Assembly (NCBI GenBank): GCA_029861865.1
Contig: JAOTYL010000014.1
Coordinates: forward strand, 1 to 64,000
Direction: 5' to 3'
Source: Myxococcales bacterium
GTDB taxonomy: Bacteria; Myxococcota_A; Polyangia; Polyangiales; Houyiibacteriaceae
DNA length: 64,000 nt
In this document: positions 63,302 through 64,000 of the stretch, one piece after another
How the letters are laid out: each line of letters opens with the position of its first letter
Numbering within the stretch: position 1 is the first letter of the stretch
Notes under the pieces: generated by a model
What the model was told of the DNA's origin: nothing
Databases searched by the model: none
The model's input: only the letters and a program-made list of their open reading frames with translations
Made by a program: the position numbers and the translations under genes

Positions 63302-64000
63302 GTGTTGACGTGTCTGCGCGTCCGGAACTTCGCGATCATCGAGGAGCTCGAAGTGAACCTAGACGCCGGGCTCAATATCGTCACTGGAGAGACCGGCGCC
63401 GGAAAGTCGATCCTGGTCGATGCCTTGCAGCTGGTGCTCGGGGCTCGAGGGCGCCCAGAGGTGGTCCGAACCGACGCAGAGGCGGCCGAGGTCGAGGCTC
63501 TCTTCGACATCTCCGATGACCTCGGCGCGCTCAACACGCTCCGAGAACAGGGCCTCGGAACCGAGGGTGAGCTGATCGTCCGGCGGGTGGTCAATGCGTC
63601 GGGTCGAACACGCGCTTACATCAACGGCAGGCTCGCGACCCTTGGCCAGCTTCGAGAGGTCACGAAAGGCCTCGCAGACATTTCCTCGCAGCACGAGTTC
63701 CACTCGCTCGCGGACCCGCGACAACATCTCACGTATCTCGACGCCTTTGGCGATCACGGGCGGTTGGTCGAAGAGGTCGGCGCCGCTCATGCCCTGTTGG
63801 TCGAGGTGGCAGGCCGGCTCGAAGAAGTCGTCTCCGAAGAACGCGGCCGCGCCGACAGAGAGGACCTGCTTCGGTTTCAGATCGGTGAGATCGACGCGAT
63901 TGCCGACGTGCTCGACAACGAAGATGCGCTCCTCGCCGAGCGCGAGCGGCTTCGACACGCGGAACATCTCGGGAGCGCCGCAGGGGAAGCCGAAGCGCAA
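63302..64000 (+). CDS. recN: DNA repair protein RecN (5' part; runs past the window end)
   Basis: 233 residues from a GTG at 63302 to the edge; a TTG at 63305 is the alternative. LTCLRVRNFAIIEELEVNLDAG and the Walker A GETGAGKS (29-36) mark the SMC-like RecN family. Then VRRVVNASGRTRAYINGRLATLGQL and SSQHEFHSLADPRQHLTYLD, and the start of the coiled coil. It acts in double-strand break repair. The missing part should hold the rest of the coiled coil, the signature and Walker B. Confidence 0.95.
   Translation, partial: MLTCLRVRNFAIIEELEVNLDAGLNIVTGETGAGKSILVDALQLVLGARGRPEVVRTDAEAAEVEALFDISDDLGALNTLREQGLGTEGELIVRRVVNASGRTRAYINGRLATLGQLREVTKGLADISSQHEFHSLADPRQHLTYLDAFGDHGRLVEEVGAAHALLVEVAGRLEEVVSEERGRADREDLLRFQIGEIDAIADVLDNEDALLAERERLRHAEHLGSAAGEAEAQ

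Overview
The window is a 64 kb stretch of a GC-rich (about 60% by eye), gene-dense Gram-negative chromosome. No intergenic gap exceeds 300 bases, and many neighbouring genes overlap by 1 to 4 bases. Outer-membrane efflux ducts, several lipoproteins, a TRAP transporter, a PQQ cluster and lipid/acyl-CoA genes beside ordinary housekeeping genes suggest a free-living, possibly marine proteobacterium or a Myxococcota-like ('deltaproteobacterial') lineage. That placement is inference only: there is no rRNA here.

Layout. 1-620: the end of a two-TM potassium-channel-like gene. 621-14084: two divergent RND efflux sets. The minus-strand set has an adaptor and a permease. The plus-strand set has two tandem TolC-like ducts, an adaptor and a permease. 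Both ducts carry an N-terminal periplasmic-binding-protein-like domain of about 300 residues, which is the most unusual architecture in the window. 14124-14866: an SRPBCC protein and tRNA-Arg(TCT). 14887-24681: an eight-gene minus-strand operon (GMC oxidoreductase, lipoprotein, SDR, aldehyde dehydrogenase, AbfD/HpaB-family protein, acyl-CoA ligase with an SCP2-like tail, epimerase-type dehydrogenase, TetR regulator). It looks like a TetR-controlled pathway that oxidises an alcohol or aldehyde and activates an acid. An enoyl-CoA hydratase and an SDR are transcribed divergently. Two similar 26-bp pseudo-palindromes each cover a TTGACA box of one of the two divergent promoters.

26549-40831: mixed accessory genes. 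They are a serine beta-lactamase-like hydrolase, a processive GT2 glycosyltransferase, a lipoprotein, an MBL-fold hydrolase, an aldo/keto reductase, a three-gene TPP-enzyme/epimerase/SDR operon, a methyltransferase, RtcA, an exported SagB-like nitroreductase, a bactofilin-like membrane protein and an MscS channel.

40918-47579: a self-contained PQQ locus. One minus-strand operon runs from a PQQ sugar dehydrogenase fused to cytochrome c through pqqB, pqqC, pqqD and pqqE to an ABC-2 exporter. A short pqqA lies alone on the plus strand at the far end, with its own TTGACA box. The operon therefore makes the cofactor, probably exports something, and supplies an enzyme that uses the cofactor.

47616-64000: tRNA-Pro(TGG) and housekeeping genes. 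These are rdgB-rph-histidine kinase, pyrG, dinB, a TRAP permease pair, dnaX-recR, a beta-barrel protein, an acidic hypothetical protein, alaS and the 5' part of recN.
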